Shown here: piece by piece, positions 13,078 through 24,300 of the stretch | Layout of the letters: every line of letters starts with the position of its first letter | Numbering within the stretch: the stretch's first letter is position 1 | DNA from: Labyrinthula sp. Ha | Taxonomy: Eukaryota; Sar; Bigyra; Labyrinthulida; Labyrinthulaceae | NCBI GenBank assembly: GCA_015227615.1 | Contig: JAALGZ010000032.1 | Location: 248,001 to 312,000, forward strand | DNA length: 64,000 nucleotides | Direction of reading: 5' to 3' | Position numbers and translations under genes: made by a program | The notes under the pieces: model-generated | Told to the model about the DNA's origin: nothing | What the model saw: only the letters and a program-made list of their open reading frames with translations | Databases searched by the model: none

Positions 13078-13748
13078 CTACTTCTTCATCTCAGCTACTT
13101 CAGGAGCTCCTTTTCCAGTTTTCATACTTCCGTCTTTCAGTTCCTCCCATACTTGCGAGGTCATACATCCCATAACTAACATAAAGAAGCACTCAGCAAT
13201 AATATCAATAATATCAGCAAGCATATCGATAGCTTCAATTTCAGTAAGTGCAGCAAGAATGTTACAAAAACATCTTAGAAGCTGGAGATAATTATTACAC
13301 CTGATAATTCTATTATCACAAGGATCAGGTTGAATGTTCTTTTCATCAGCGATATATTGTCTTGTAGCTGACATAGAAATACCAGTACAGCAAAAAGCTT
13401 CCAAGCATAAACAGCACTGAGGAGGTCCCCACTTGTGACAGTTATCAGGAGGAATACCACAGAACTTGTACTTGCTAAACTATAAAAATAACAACCCAAA
13501 TACGATTGGCAACACGTATATTTCGTCATGTCATTGTCCAAAGCCCAGCATCTCGCACTTATGGTAGCGCAGCAGGAGCAAAGGTATCCATAACAGCAGC
13601 AGCCTGGATTTGCGCAAGGTGCATTTTTCATCTTAACCTGCCATTCGTTTGCATATCCATATCTAGGATCATCCTAACACATAAAGAAAAGTAGGGGAAG
13701 TACTCCATCAACTGGTTTGTCACTGATGCAAAAGAATACGTCACACAT
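13078..13748 (-). CDS. Conserved Cys-rich protein of unknown function, three exons
   Basis: Proposed model on the minus strand: exons 13748-13704, 13673-13504 and 13474-13078, joined over a 30-nt intron (13703-13674) and a 29-nt intron (13503-13475), each GTA...TTAG. The product is 203 residues with about 25 cysteines. I recall the pattern from uncharacterised protist proteins: a 'YANEWQVKMKNAPC' opening, CC-rich clusters, DMTKYTCCQ, then CLCLEAFCCTGISMSATR and DPCDNRIIRCNN, followed by a hydrophobic helical part (about 140-190) that may sit in or on a membrane. The chosen splices unite family-like segments that lie in different frames. Cys clusters could bind metal or be lipidated; neither is shown. 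The start Met (13,748) is the first in frame and gives a 15-residue exon 1; a further upstream exon cannot be excluded. The C-terminus ends in a Lys-rich tail. Confidence 0.75.
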
Positions 13749-16700
13749 TATTCAGATTCTTTTCTTCTCTTTCCTGCTCTTTCAAAATCGGGTCTTGTTT
13801 CTATTTTCTTATTTTTGGGCAATCGGAAAATCAGACATGTGCTACCAAAATTTACTATCCCATACGCCGAAACTATTCAAACAGTTTCAAGAGTATGTAT
13901 TGTTCAATAGTATTGAAATATTGTTTTGATTTGTATTGAAGCTTTTTACGAGACAATACAAATTAAGTAATATAAAGTATTCTTTCTAGTATTAAAAAAC
14001 AATACTGCTTCTTCAAACCGAGAATATATCGAATCATTTCAACTTCAATATCTTAATTTCAAAATAAAGTCTCGTCGAGAATACTCAATATAGTTAAAGA
14101 AATATGATTTCGTTTAATAGATAATATGAAATAGAAATGATCTCCTTAGGGTAGCACCCAAATATACAATACTACGCAGTTGCTCTATTGGTATTGATAA
14201 TCTCATATAAAACATAATACTAATATACAATAAAGGATATATAAAAACATAAGTGCATAGGAAACCTATTGTAATAGAGAAGCTAAGAAAGAACCTTTAT
14301 ATATTAAATACTAGCATAATAAGTATTGAACATAATACGTAAAAATATTATTATTTTCATCTGAACCTATTCATATTTTCCCCTTATATAGATTATTAAT
14401 GTAGTTCTAAAATGCAACTGAGTAGATGTGCCAGAATGAACATTTTTATGGGAATAACCTGATTATGAGTAAGGTTAAGTGGGTAACATCGCCGAATATT
14501 GCTTAAATTGTCTTGAACAGAGTAAGAATACACTTTTAGAGTTCTGTGAAACTTAATATCTGAAACGGATAGTAGGATAGGAGAAGATATTTGATTCATA
14601 GCGACTTTCAATGAGAATTGCCTTACTTAAACGACTGAGATGTTATCCTAAGAACCATCGTGTACTAAACCATATGCTAAGAGGTGCTTCTAAATATTCA
14701 TATAAATTCCTCTCATCGACGCAGAAAGTCATTTCATGTCTTGGGTTTGTATCGGATGTTATGCAGATGGAAAGTCTAATGGATACAATGTTATTAGCCT
14801 GAGAGCATTACATGGTTATTTTTTATCCCAAAATATTAAGTTCTGAGGACTGTATAAGTGACGTTTTGATCATATCCTGAGATGATATGGAGCTTCGTTG
14901 CTACATACCATATGATTCGTAACAGGAAAAGGATTTCGTCATGTATTGATTTCTGATTTCTACAGCAACTCTTTCCATATTCTTGAGATGAAACATATAA
15001 CAAGCGGTATTACCTCAGCGATGTGGGACAAGGAAAACATTCAGATTAGCTAAATACAAATTATACTACACGGTATTTGTTTCCAAGCTTTAGCCATCTT
15101 GTGGACATAACGCCAAGAAATTTTCTGGAACACTATTTTTTTAAATTTTAAAGCATTTGCATCAAAACCTTTATGGTTGGACCTTGCAATAGAAGTCATC
15201 ATAACTCTCCAGCACGTCTCACTGGAGACGACCAATATAGTCCATTTTTCAAATTTTCTTACATATTCACTCAGCTGGAGTGGAGACCCATGTTTAACAA
15301 GTGTAAAGTACATGGAGTCTCTCTTCTACCGGCACAACTTATAGTTAACAAAAACTACCTATTCCTGGGCAGTCTTTTTATAGATTTTATTTACAGCCTT
15401 AAGAGATCAACAAATAAATAAAGTGGATTGAAGGGGTATGTTTCTCAGTGATATGTTGCAGATATTGACTTCAAGTTAGCTACTATTTTTACCTAATGGG
15501 ACGTCTTTAAAATATTTCACTTCTCAGAAAAGAGAGGAATTAATTCAAATATTTATGATATGGTTGACAATGTAGTCGAAAAGACGATCCGCAGTGCATT
15601 GGCAAAATAACATTCCTCGTATTAAAATTGCCGCAGCTTGCGAATGGACAAAATATATATGAACTCCAGACAATAAATGATAGTTTGTCCCACCTCACTT
15701 TGTCGTATCGGCACCATTAAATCCTATTTGTTAATTAGGTTCCTATTCAAAAAATTGATGTTGATTCCATGTCTTAAATAGAAAATCAATTCATCAGCAT
15801 CTGTAATCTCTGGGTCATCACTTAGTATGACGTTCATTACCAAGTATGTAAAATTTAGTTGCATCAACGCTTAGCATAATCTATTTAATATTAAGTTCTT
15901 TTATTTAGCTTTTTCTCCAGATGTGTCATGGAGCTGCATTATGCCTGTGGTAATATCTTAGTTCCACTACTAACCTATTTATTTTGTTTGATAGTCAGTT
16001 CTTCGTGCATACAGAGCTTGGAGCCTAATTAACCATATGCTGAACAGTAGAACGAAGCGGTGAAAATATAAGTGCTTCTTTTTAGATTGGTGCAAAACAG
16101 GATACAGCTGTTGGGCATATAGGTTATAAAATACATCCTTGATAAGAGATTCCTTATGAGTAACCCTTCTTGTATGGTAAGAACACTATTTTTTTCTATC
16201 TTCTAACTTAAGTATTTTGTTTGTGATGCAGAAATATGTGTACCCTTGGTATGTACTCTTGTAATAATGTATAACAGATTTTGCATAATGAATACCAAAA
16301 ACTATTATAAATGAGAAGTCGTATCCAAAAGAACTGCCTCCGCTAGCTTGAAATTTCGCATCAGCACATTTCCCCAAACATCTAAGAACCAAAGAGCAAT
16401 ATCTTTAGAGGGTCTTGTTACAAAAAGTAATTTGAACCAATGTAGTTGACACTGAACCTACTTATATGAGAAAACATAACGTAGAAATAACCAATATAGA
16501 TTTAATTTTGTTAAGTTCTAGTATTATTAAACGTATTGGCTTGATCTACCCAGTTCATGGGTTTAGGTTTTTGTGTTTTCATATTTTTACTTTGTAATTC
16601 CTGTATTATTTGCGAATGCTAAGTTCCGTATTGGATTATATGTTTCTTGACTACTTAAATATGTTGTTATACTTCGCAAAGGAGCTTAAATACAAATTTA

Positions 16701-17888
16701 CATATTCTTTTGCTGCATAGAACAGGGGTACTCAAGTAACCTCATTGGTCTCAAAAGTATCCAATTTATTCCGACTTGGTCGTCTGGTTTCGCAGGGCTT
16801 TCCGACAAGTGATATCACTATATTCCAGTTTTTTCAATATTTTAAGTACTGCTTTTGATCCTCGAAGTTTTGAAGATTGTGTCTCAATATCATTCCGCTC
16901 TGATGTTAGTTTTAAATGCTGTGATTCATTTCTCATCAGATTTCACGTCTTGTTAGTTAAACTAATGTCCGTTTGAACAAAATCAAAATTCTTTTCTGTA
17001 TAGTATTGGTTTTCCGTATTCTTAGTTAAAATTAAAGGAGAATATTCCTGGGGAAATTAAATTTCGGGTCATAGTTACAAAAGTTTCCCAACTCACCTGT
17101 TCTATGTCGTGATAAATAACACCACTTTCTAAGAAATGTTTTCGTAATTGGGCATTTACAAATTAGGAATTAAGCGCTTACCAAAGAAAAAAAATAAAAT
17201 ACTTATATAATTTTTGATACAAATTAAATATAATCCCAAGAGCTAGTATAATAAGCCAAAAGTTTTAAGTATTCCGGATACTCATCAGCTGCTGTCTAGC
17301 TGGTGAAGATTGTACCAATTGTACTTGGTGATATCCCTTTAGGTAAGATTTACTGAGTATGAAATAATCTAATAGGGGATAAGCTACAAAGCTTTCTTAA
17401 TCGTTTCATTATCCCTCGAGTTAGCTAGCAGTTGATAAAAGCCCAATTACTTTACCTGAATGTGCCTTACGTCGGATAACTCTATCTCTGTTGCCCTTGA
17501 CTTGTAAGACGACTTAATTTAACTTATTTTAGTATTTATAATACCTTTAATATTCTAATTTTCTCATAACTCCTTTTATTACTTTCTAGTTTTGTTCTTT
17601 GGCCTCTATATGGAATTGACTTTCAACTTTTGAAATACTCTGATTATGAAGTAAATATGTTACGGGCCTTGTTGGATAATGTTATTAATGCTTATTTCTT
17701 TATCTTGAAGAGTAATATTTGTATTTCTTATAGATTCAATATATATGTATTGTAAAACATTTCTTTAAGGTGCACAAGTTGTCTCTCATACCTATTATAC
17801 ACATGTTGATAAGATACCCAGAGTTGTTAACAGAAATTTGACCCAAAATATGATCAAACTGAGAAAGGTCAGTTCTTTTTAGAAACGC
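13749..17888. other. Non-coding region between gene islands
   Basis: About 4.1 kb without a recognisable intact gene. The part from 14,950 to 17,000 has a few longer minus-strand stretches of protein-like composition, described separately as a possible transposon fossil. The rest is AT-rich and stop-dense. Confidence 0.5.
15050..16980 (-). pseudogene. Possible decayed pogo/Tigger-like DNA transposon
   Basis: Tentative. Reading the minus strand from right to left, a charged stretch (16,960-16,790) is followed near 16,340 by AKFQASGGSSFGYDFSF, which resembles the CENP-B-type helix-turn-helix signature 'FxASxGWxxxF'. About 1.2 kb further on, near 15,100, it reads WRYVHKMAKAWKQIP, which resembles the C-terminal 'I..I..AW..I...T' segment of DDE_1 transposases. 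Spacing and total length suit a 2-kb pogo-like element. Stops and frame changes are frequent, no catalytic Asp motif was found and no terminal inverted repeats were seen. Chance resemblance is quite possible. Confidence 0.2.
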
Positions 17889-19229
17889 ATGAAGAGGAAT
17901 AAGAGTGCTGATGAATTAAGCAACACTAAAGCTGCTAAATCTGAAGAAACAATCGCGAAAACATCCTCCAAACGAGCTCGAAGCTATTCAAACTCATCTA
18001 ACTCAACGAATCAAGAAGAGGTTCACGAGAAAACTGAAGATTATTATGGTCTCTATGTTCTCTTTGAGAAGACGCCAGACTCGTACACAGAAATTCTTCA
18101 AGAAATTGAAAAGCTCCAAGGTGTTTATACCTCAAAATTTTGGTTTTTTCAAGAATTAGTAGAAGAAATTAAAGAAGGGTTAATTTACTTAGAGTTTAAG
18201 TCGGGAACAAATTTAATTGACTCAAAACGAATCTTGGAAAGGTCAAAAAAACTTTCCACTGTGAAAGCATTCCTAGAAGATGATTTTAAAAAATATTTCG
18301 CAGCTAAAGATTCAAACTCAATTCTTTACCATCATGTTTTCCCTCTTAGTACGTTACCAGATGAAGAATCAAACTCAAAAGAACAAAAGCAAAAGAAAAG
18401 AAAAAGCCAGAAACCACAAATAGAACCTCAAACTGAAGAAGCAGAACTGGCTAAAAATTTCACTAAAGCAATTAAAATATCTCATTCCAATCCCTCTCAG
18501 CTGACGTCAGAATCAGAAGTTCAAGAACAAACATCAACCTCACCTCATTCTGTCTCTACAACCTCGAGAACTTTTCAAACTCCACCAAACTTTTTACAAA
18601 ATCTTCCCCTTCAATTTCCTCAACAAGCCAACTATTACGCACAACATTCTCATCTTTCAAACCAAATATACACAACACCTTTTACTCAGTTTTTAACTGG
18701 CACACCTACACATATTCCAGTTTCTAGTCCTAATTTGCCTTCACCTTATCAAGCTCAAGTACAAAGTTTACTTTCACTTAGACATCCTACTAGTGCATAT
18801 ATTAATGGTTTCAACTCAGAATATAATCCAAGAATGTCACTTTTACCAACAGGTGCAAATTTATTTGAGTCAGGTCGGAATGTTATACAGCATAATTTGA
18901 ATGAAGAGGAATGTTCAGAAGAAAGAGATGAAAGTAGATTATTTTTTACTTTTAATAAAAAGTTGTCTGATGAAGCAGAGGCTAAGTTGCGAAGTACCTT
19001 TGAAAACCTAGGTTATGGTGATTTCTTGTATATGAGTAAACTGAATTCAAAAAAATATGGATATGTAAAGTTCGCGACTTCAGAGAGTGCAAAACGTGCA
19101 ATGAATTCTGTTAATATGATGTCTTTTGATGGTGGAATATTAAAAATAAAAATTGCGGATCCTCCTCCAAAGAATAGAAAAAGACAAAGAGATAGTTCGG
19201 AAGAGATTTCAACTCAAACAGAAAATTAA
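17889..19229 (+). CDS. RNA-binding protein with C-terminal RBM45-like RRM
   Basis: Intronless 446-residue protein. Residues about 345-425 form an RRM: RLFFTFNKKL (RNP2 region), KKYGYVKFAT (RNP1 region) and GGILKIKIADPPPKNRKRQR at the end. The last part closely parallels the C-terminal RRM of RBM45 ('RLKVMLADSPxxxxxKRQR'). Residues about 50-135 look like a divergent RRM (YGLYVLFEKTP as first strand, GLIYLEFKSG as RNP1-like strand). Between them lies a long Ser/Thr/Gln/Pro-rich low-complexity linker (about 165-340). Basic patches SSKRAR and KQKKRKSQK suggest nuclear entry. Animal RBM45 has more RRMs, so this would be a reduced form. RRM function is secure; RBM45 orthology is inferred. The gene converges on the RhoGEF gene with 50 bp between stop codons. 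Confidence 0.8.
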   Translation: MKRNKSADELSNTKAAKSEETIAKTSSKRARSYSNSSNSTNQEEVHEKTEDYYGLYVLFEKTPDSYTEILQEIEKLQGVYTSKFWFFQELVEEIKEGLIYLEFKSGTNLIDSKRILERSKKLSTVKAFLEDDFKKYFAAKDSNSILYHHVFPLSTLPDEESNSKEQKQKKRKSQKPQIEPQTEEAELAKNFTKAIKISHSNPSQLTSESEVQEQTSTSPHSVSTTSRTFQTPPNFLQNLPLQFPQQANYYAQHSHLSNQIYTTPFTQFLTGTPTHIPVSSPNLPSPYQAQVQSLLSLRHPTSAYINGFNSEYNPRMSLLPTGANLFESGRNVIQHNLNEEECSEERDESRLFFTFNKKLSDEAEAKLRSTFENLGYGDFLYMSKLNSKKYGYVKFATSESAKRAMNSVNMMSFDGGILKIKIADPPPKNRKRQRDSSEEISTQTEN

Positions 19230-19245
19230 ATTCTAGCTTCAACTA

Positions 19246-19251
19246 ATAAAA
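19246..19251 (+). terminator. Polyadenylation signal AATAAA after the RRM gene
   Basis: A canonical AATAAA starts 17 bases after the stop codon, inside the 50-bp gap before the convergent gene's stop. The plus-strand transcript therefore probably ends within, or just antisense to, the 3' end of the RhoGEF gene, so the two mRNAs may overlap at their tails. Confidence 0.5.
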
Positions 19252-19279
19252 AAACGTTAATAATACGGTGTATACATTT

Positions 19280-21340
19280 CTACAAATCAGTTCTGCGTAG
19301 AGTATCTATTCTACGTTTAGTTTGATCTTGGATTGTCATGGCTGCTGATCTCATATTGCTTTTAATTTGGTGTTTTTTTCTTTGCTTTAGACCTTTAAAT
19401 GCGTATCCTTCTTTTCCTTCCAAACTACTATCTATTCCACTTCCTGTTTGTACACTTGCATTTTCATTCATTATCATATTCTTTGCAGGTATTCCTAATC
19501 CACTTGTTGTATCTAAATGATTTGTAGCAAACTCTAAAGCTTCTCTAAAGTTTTCCCACCAGTGATCTCTTCTTTCTTCTTCAGTAAAACCAATAACTAA
19601 CTTCATTTTATCTCTTCTAGTCAAAGCTAAACAATATAAAGTATCTTGTTCTTTTTCTCTTTCTACACTAAACTCTGGTTGTAAGCTAAGAGTATTCAAA
19701 GGAAACATCTTCTTAACAGGATAATATTTTTCATATGGTGGAAGCCAGGATTTTTTTACACCTGCAAGAACAACAAGGTCATTAAACAACACAGCATGTT
19801 GAACTTTAAGCCTCTTTAAAATAGCTTGTTCATGATGTCTTTCATGACAAGTCGTTACCCAAACAGTCCCCATATGTGGTCTATCTTTAAAAACTCCATG
19901 TTTTGAAGAAAATACTTTTCTCTCTTCAAAATCTAATAGTGCCAAGAACTTTTCATTCTTTCCTATACGTAGTCTTTGAGATACTTCAGCCATTTTCAAC
20001 ATATTTGAAGCTTCACTAGCTTTAGTATTAGCAAATAAAACTATAGAACCAAAACTCTCAGCTAATTTATCTAATCTTGCTTTTGTTCTCCCTTCAGTCA
20101 AATGTTTCGAAAGCTCCTTGAACAATAATGGATATTTAGTAATCCGCTGAATAGGTTTTATTAAAAGACTTACTCGAAATTCTTTAGGAACTCTTTCACT
20201 AAGACTTTTATTTTGTGTAAGTTCAAGTTGATATAACTCAAGTAATAAACTATAAGTTGCACAATAATGAAAATAAAGTGTAGGAAAAATATTCTCAGCA
20301 CATGTTTCAAGTACAGCAACCATTTTGCTCACAGCTGAAATATTCAATACATCTGGACTTGCTTCAGATGCTTGAGAAGACATAGAAGCTCTTTCATTAA
20401 ATCTTTCTACTCTACTATTTGTAGTATAATTCTTTCTTCTTTCACTATCATCTTTTCTCACATTTGCTTCCAACTTTTCAAATAAGAATAAGTGAGCATC
20501 ATACAACTGTTCCCAGAGTTTGAAGAACTGAATAAATACATCTTCGCTTTCTTTATTATCAAAATTTATTTCTTTATTTAATATAGGATCACCTAATAAA
20601 GTTTGAACATCTTCTAAATTGTCTAAAAAGATTTTCTCAGTGTTTAATATTTCACTTACAACAAAGCCTTGAATACGAACTCTTTTTGCCCAGTCATTAT
20701 GAGGTTCATCATCCTTTTTTTCTCTAAAGTCTAAAGAATTATTTCCAATTATTTTGACATGAGTCATAACATAATCATATCCAAAGAAACCTCTTATAAA
20801 TTCTGGGATTAGTGGCAACGCTTCAAGGAACGAATTTTGACTTAAGATATACATTAAGTCCTCGTTATCTTCAATAGATTCTTTCAAAGAGTTTAAAAAA
20901 TTTGTTTGAGGAAGACTAAGTAATAATAATATCAGTGACTTCATCCCATGATATGCAAAGGAGAAGTTTTTTTGTACTGGGTAGAATAAAGTAAAGTCTA
21001 GTACAAAAAAACTAAGCCAAAGAATCCAGTAAGACTTCCAATGTCGACCTGAAGCATATAAACGATTTACAGCTTGATTTAACAAATACTGGAAAGTTCC
21101 CCACAGTGGAAGAAACGCTCCAAATATAAAATTTGAAGTTAGCTTCGGATACAGTAACAGTGAGTTGTAAACTAGGTAGAAAACTCCTCCAAAAAAAATA
21201 TTGGCTAGTATATTCGCTACTTTGAATGGACCAATTTTGATTGGTGGTTTATGTTGTTTTGTATGAGACTGGTTTGGTCTTCTTCTAGGTCCCCTTCCTG
21301 CCAATTTCACGGTTTTTCTCACTGTAATGAATTTCTTCAT
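19280..21340 (-). CDS. TB2/DP1/HVA22 (REEP-like) membrane domain fused to a RhoGEF (DH-PH)
   Basis: Intronless 686-residue protein. A basic N-terminus (1-35) precedes a membrane region (about 40-150). The part from about 65 matches the TB2/DP1/HVA22 family: hydrophobic hairpins, a WKSYWILWLSFFVLDF segment like the family's 'W..YW.v...f...E', and LLLLSLPQT like 'lWLllPQT'. These proteins shape tubular ER. Residues about 222-440 form a DH (Dbl homology) domain: VVSEILNTEKIFLDNL is conserved region 1 and LLIKPIQRITKYPLLFKEL (392-410) is conserved region 3. A PH-like domain follows (about 465-608), with VQHAVLFNDLVVLA and a closing helix around HWWENFREALEFA. The Gln/Lys-rich tail is probably disordered. 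DH domains load GTP onto Rho-family GTPases; the membrane part would place this activity on ER tubules. A Ser-rich insert splits the DH domain at about 295-335. Confidence 0.85.
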   Translation of the reverse strand: MKKFITVRKTVKLAGRGPRRRPNQSHTKQHKPPIKIGPFKVANILANIFFGGVFYLVYNSLLLYPKLTSNFIFGAFLPLWGTFQYLLNQAVNRLYASGRHWKSYWILWLSFFVLDFTLFYPVQKNFSFAYHGMKSLILLLLSLPQTNFLNSLKESIEDNEDLMYILSQNSFLEALPLIPEFIRGFFGYDYVMTHVKIIGNNSLDFREKKDDEPHNDWAKRVRIQGFVVSEILNTEKIFLDNLEDVQTLLGDPILNKEINFDNKESEDVFIQFFKLWEQLYDAHLFLFEKLEANVRKDDSERRKNYTTNSRVERFNERASMSSQASEASPDVLNISAVSKMVAVLETCAENIFPTLYFHYCATYSLLLELYQLELTQNKSLSERVPKEFRVSLLIKPIQRITKYPLLFKELSKHLTEGRTKARLDKLAESFGSIVLFANTKASEASNMLKMAEVSQRLRIGKNEKFLALLDFEERKVFSSKHGVFKDRPHMGTVWVTTCHERHHEQAILKRLKVQHAVLFNDLVVLAGVKKSWLPPYEKYYPVKKMFPLNTLSLQPEFSVEREKEQDTLYCLALTRRDKMKLVIGFTEEERRDHWWENFREALEFATNHLDTTSGLGIPAKNMIMNENASVQTGSGIDSSLEGKEGYAFKGLKQRKKHQIKSNMRSAAMTIQDQTKRRIDTLRRTDL

Positions 21341-24300
21341 TTTGTATGTTTTATATGTGTTTAGACAGACTTACGTTGTATAAGCTTAAGTTAATTTTGG
21401 GCAATCAATTCTTATTCATCCGAAATCAATATGACAAATTTAAACAGCATATTAGGGTCTTGTTTCTATGAGAAACAAAATGAGACCTACGTACCTTATA
21501 CCATAGATTTGAGACAAATATTGAACACATGAACAATAATGGTCTCATCAATAACTTTTTATAATTCTACAGAGAAGCATGAGGATGATTCAACCCTTTC
21601 TAAACCTCTGACACTCTACACTGCTACTATAACTGATGGTTATGTTTTTTGTGTATGGGATAATACTAATATATGTGAAGTTCTTTCCTCACGCCAATGG
21701 AAGCTAAGACAACAATATTATTTCTGCATTATTAATTTATGAAACATTGGTAGAAATTAAAAGAAATTTATGCCAAGGATTCTCAGAAATCAGCTCAAGC
21801 TGGAAACAATGTGCATTCTTTCCGGTTTGACTGGGATGCTCTATTAGGCAATCGAAAGAAAATTCACATTTCGATAACGAATACAGCTTTATGATTAACT
21901 ACCGAAAGTCGTAATAAGGATATTTCAAAGTTTTAAAAATACTAACAAACATAACGAATTAGATTCCTTATAAAAGTCAACATCCTTAAAGTACAATTAA
22001 ACCAAAGTCTCAAGAAAACTATCATGTATAACTCATAACAACATCTTTAGACTTTTTAATAAGATGTCTCTAATAGCTTAGTGTAATTTAGCTGCTAACT
22101 GAAGTTCAATCCAAAAGGATATGGAACATTATTGGAGACAACAATTTTACTACGCAAAGAGAAATGAGACTATGAAAAGCCATTAGAATATTCATCCGTC
22201 GAAGGATGTAAATAATCAAATAAATGGCACTAGTAAGTTTAAATTTTTTCTAATATGTTTTATGCAACGTCTTCTAACTCCAGGCAGTAACTGAAATATT
22301 GAAATTTCCGGATTTTTTATTTTCGACGCTAATGTATTAGTAGAGAAGAATTTTTTGCAAAGTTGCACCAATTGAGCAATAATATAATATTAGGTTGTAA
22401 CTATGTAAAATCTAAACGGTCAGTAATACGAGAGTCGCATACTTGACTGTTAGTTACTGGCTAGAGATTATACCCTTGTTCTTTATTGCTTGTGTAGATT
22501 AATAATGTTGGCTTAAATATTTACTTGTTATGCAATTTCTTGAACCCTTTCGTCTAGTCTTATCGCGAAATATCTAACGTTTCTACATGCTGCGTAGTCC
22601 TATTGATTAGTTATACTGTGATACTAGTTTGTGGTGTATTTAATCATGAGCAGTCATTTCCATAGGCAAAATGCTTACTAAAAGGTAACATGTCACTGAG
22701 TTTCGAAGTTTTATTTTTTGTGGTTGCCATTCATATCTGGGATTGCAATAAAATGCAAACCATGCAGTGATGAGAACTGGTTTCGAGATTCAGTAATTGA
22801 TTGGCCCAAGAATGTATGTAGTTGCTTGAAGGTGTTCAGATGGTTCTATTTAATCAGGGAATATTTTCAGAAAATTTTCATTCCATTATTTGCTGTTTTC
22901 TTCTTTACATGTTTTGTTGTTTGATCGTGTCGATTTTGCAATTGAGCGAAGTTGTGAGTCATATCATTATGTTGTTGCAGTCTTTCAGTCAGACCGGTTT
23001 GTTTAACTGACAACTTACTCGAAATGTTTTCCTTGGCTCCCAATTTATTTGAATTCTGGCTTAAAATTTACCTTCAGAGTCTCTATTGGACTAAATTACT
23101 CTTGAACGAAATTATAAAGTTTACAGTTTTCATGTGTGATGTCAGGCGCTGTATTATTTCAAGTAGCTGTGCCATCAACTCTCAAATGGTTCTTTAGCTT
23201 TTGGGGGATTTCTTGGATATACTTGTTTCTCAATAACGTAATAAGCCGGTAAAGTTAACTTATATTTTCTTTTACAGTGCATTTTTCTTGGGTTTGCGCG
23301 TATATTCTTGGTTTTCTATATCCTAAAAATCAGTATCTTGCATATTAAGAAATGTCTTACTATATAGTCGTGGCATAACTTCAAGAATTGTATCGCCATG
23401 TGTCTTCATCTCGGTATCTCGTTGCACAACATCCTTAAAATAACACTTCGATACACCCTTAACATGTGTTGATGGTTTTGAGAAACTAGTCTTCTCTTGG
23501 CTGGGTTGACTCTTTCTCATTCCTTGCCGCAGTAATATGTTTCTGGTCTTAGACAGCAAGGACTGAGTGACTGGTTTAAGTAGATGTGACATCATCAACA
23601 TCAACACAGACAAGCATATTAATGCAGTGATCGGCTCAAAAGGTTTGCGACTCCTTTCAGAACGTAATTAGGATAATAAATCCATAAGTTTATACGAACA
23701 GGGGTATTTGTGTCGTTCTGAGTCGCCCCAAAGTATAGGATTCAATGCTTGCTACAGAAAAAAATATGGTTCAATCACCGCCAATATCTTCGACAGTTAA
23801 GCAAAGAACTAATTAGGATGTCTACTCATAATAAACTCCAACGTTTTAAGAAGATGACGATAATAAATTTTGCTGGTTTCGTTCAGTTTGAAATCTAACA
23901 TCGCTTAATTCCCAACATAAATAAAGAATAAAAGGATATTTATCTACAGAGTTCATACTGATATTATAATTTAAGATTCAAAAAGAGCAATGCATTAATG
24001 CGAGGTGTTTACCGCAAGTGCAAAGCTGGTGTGATTTAATTTCTATTATCAATATAACCCTGCTTATAAAATAAGTAGGGGCGAGTCAAATATGTTGGCT
24101 AACCAAGTAAAGGTATGATACATGCTACATTTTCGCCGATTATACTGAAGTAAACTAGTCGCAAAAAAAGAAAAAAAAACACTAAAGCACAGTCAATTTA
24201 AATCTAAGCCAATCCTTATACCTAGGGATAAATGTTTTGTTACAATCATGAGGTGTATTTTCTATATGGAAAGAAACAGCAACGTGCCTTAGTTTCTGCT

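Noticed and set aside
13046-13291. Plus-strand open frame of 81 residues
   Set aside because: It is antisense to exon 3 of the Cys-rich gene, whose minus-strand sequence carries the conserved family motifs.
23323-23613. 96-residue minus-strand frame as a gene or Copia-like reverse transcriptase
   Set aside because: A VDVDD-like word appears in a neighbouring frame, but no other reverse-transcriptase motif follows and the frame is Ser/Lys-rich and isolated.
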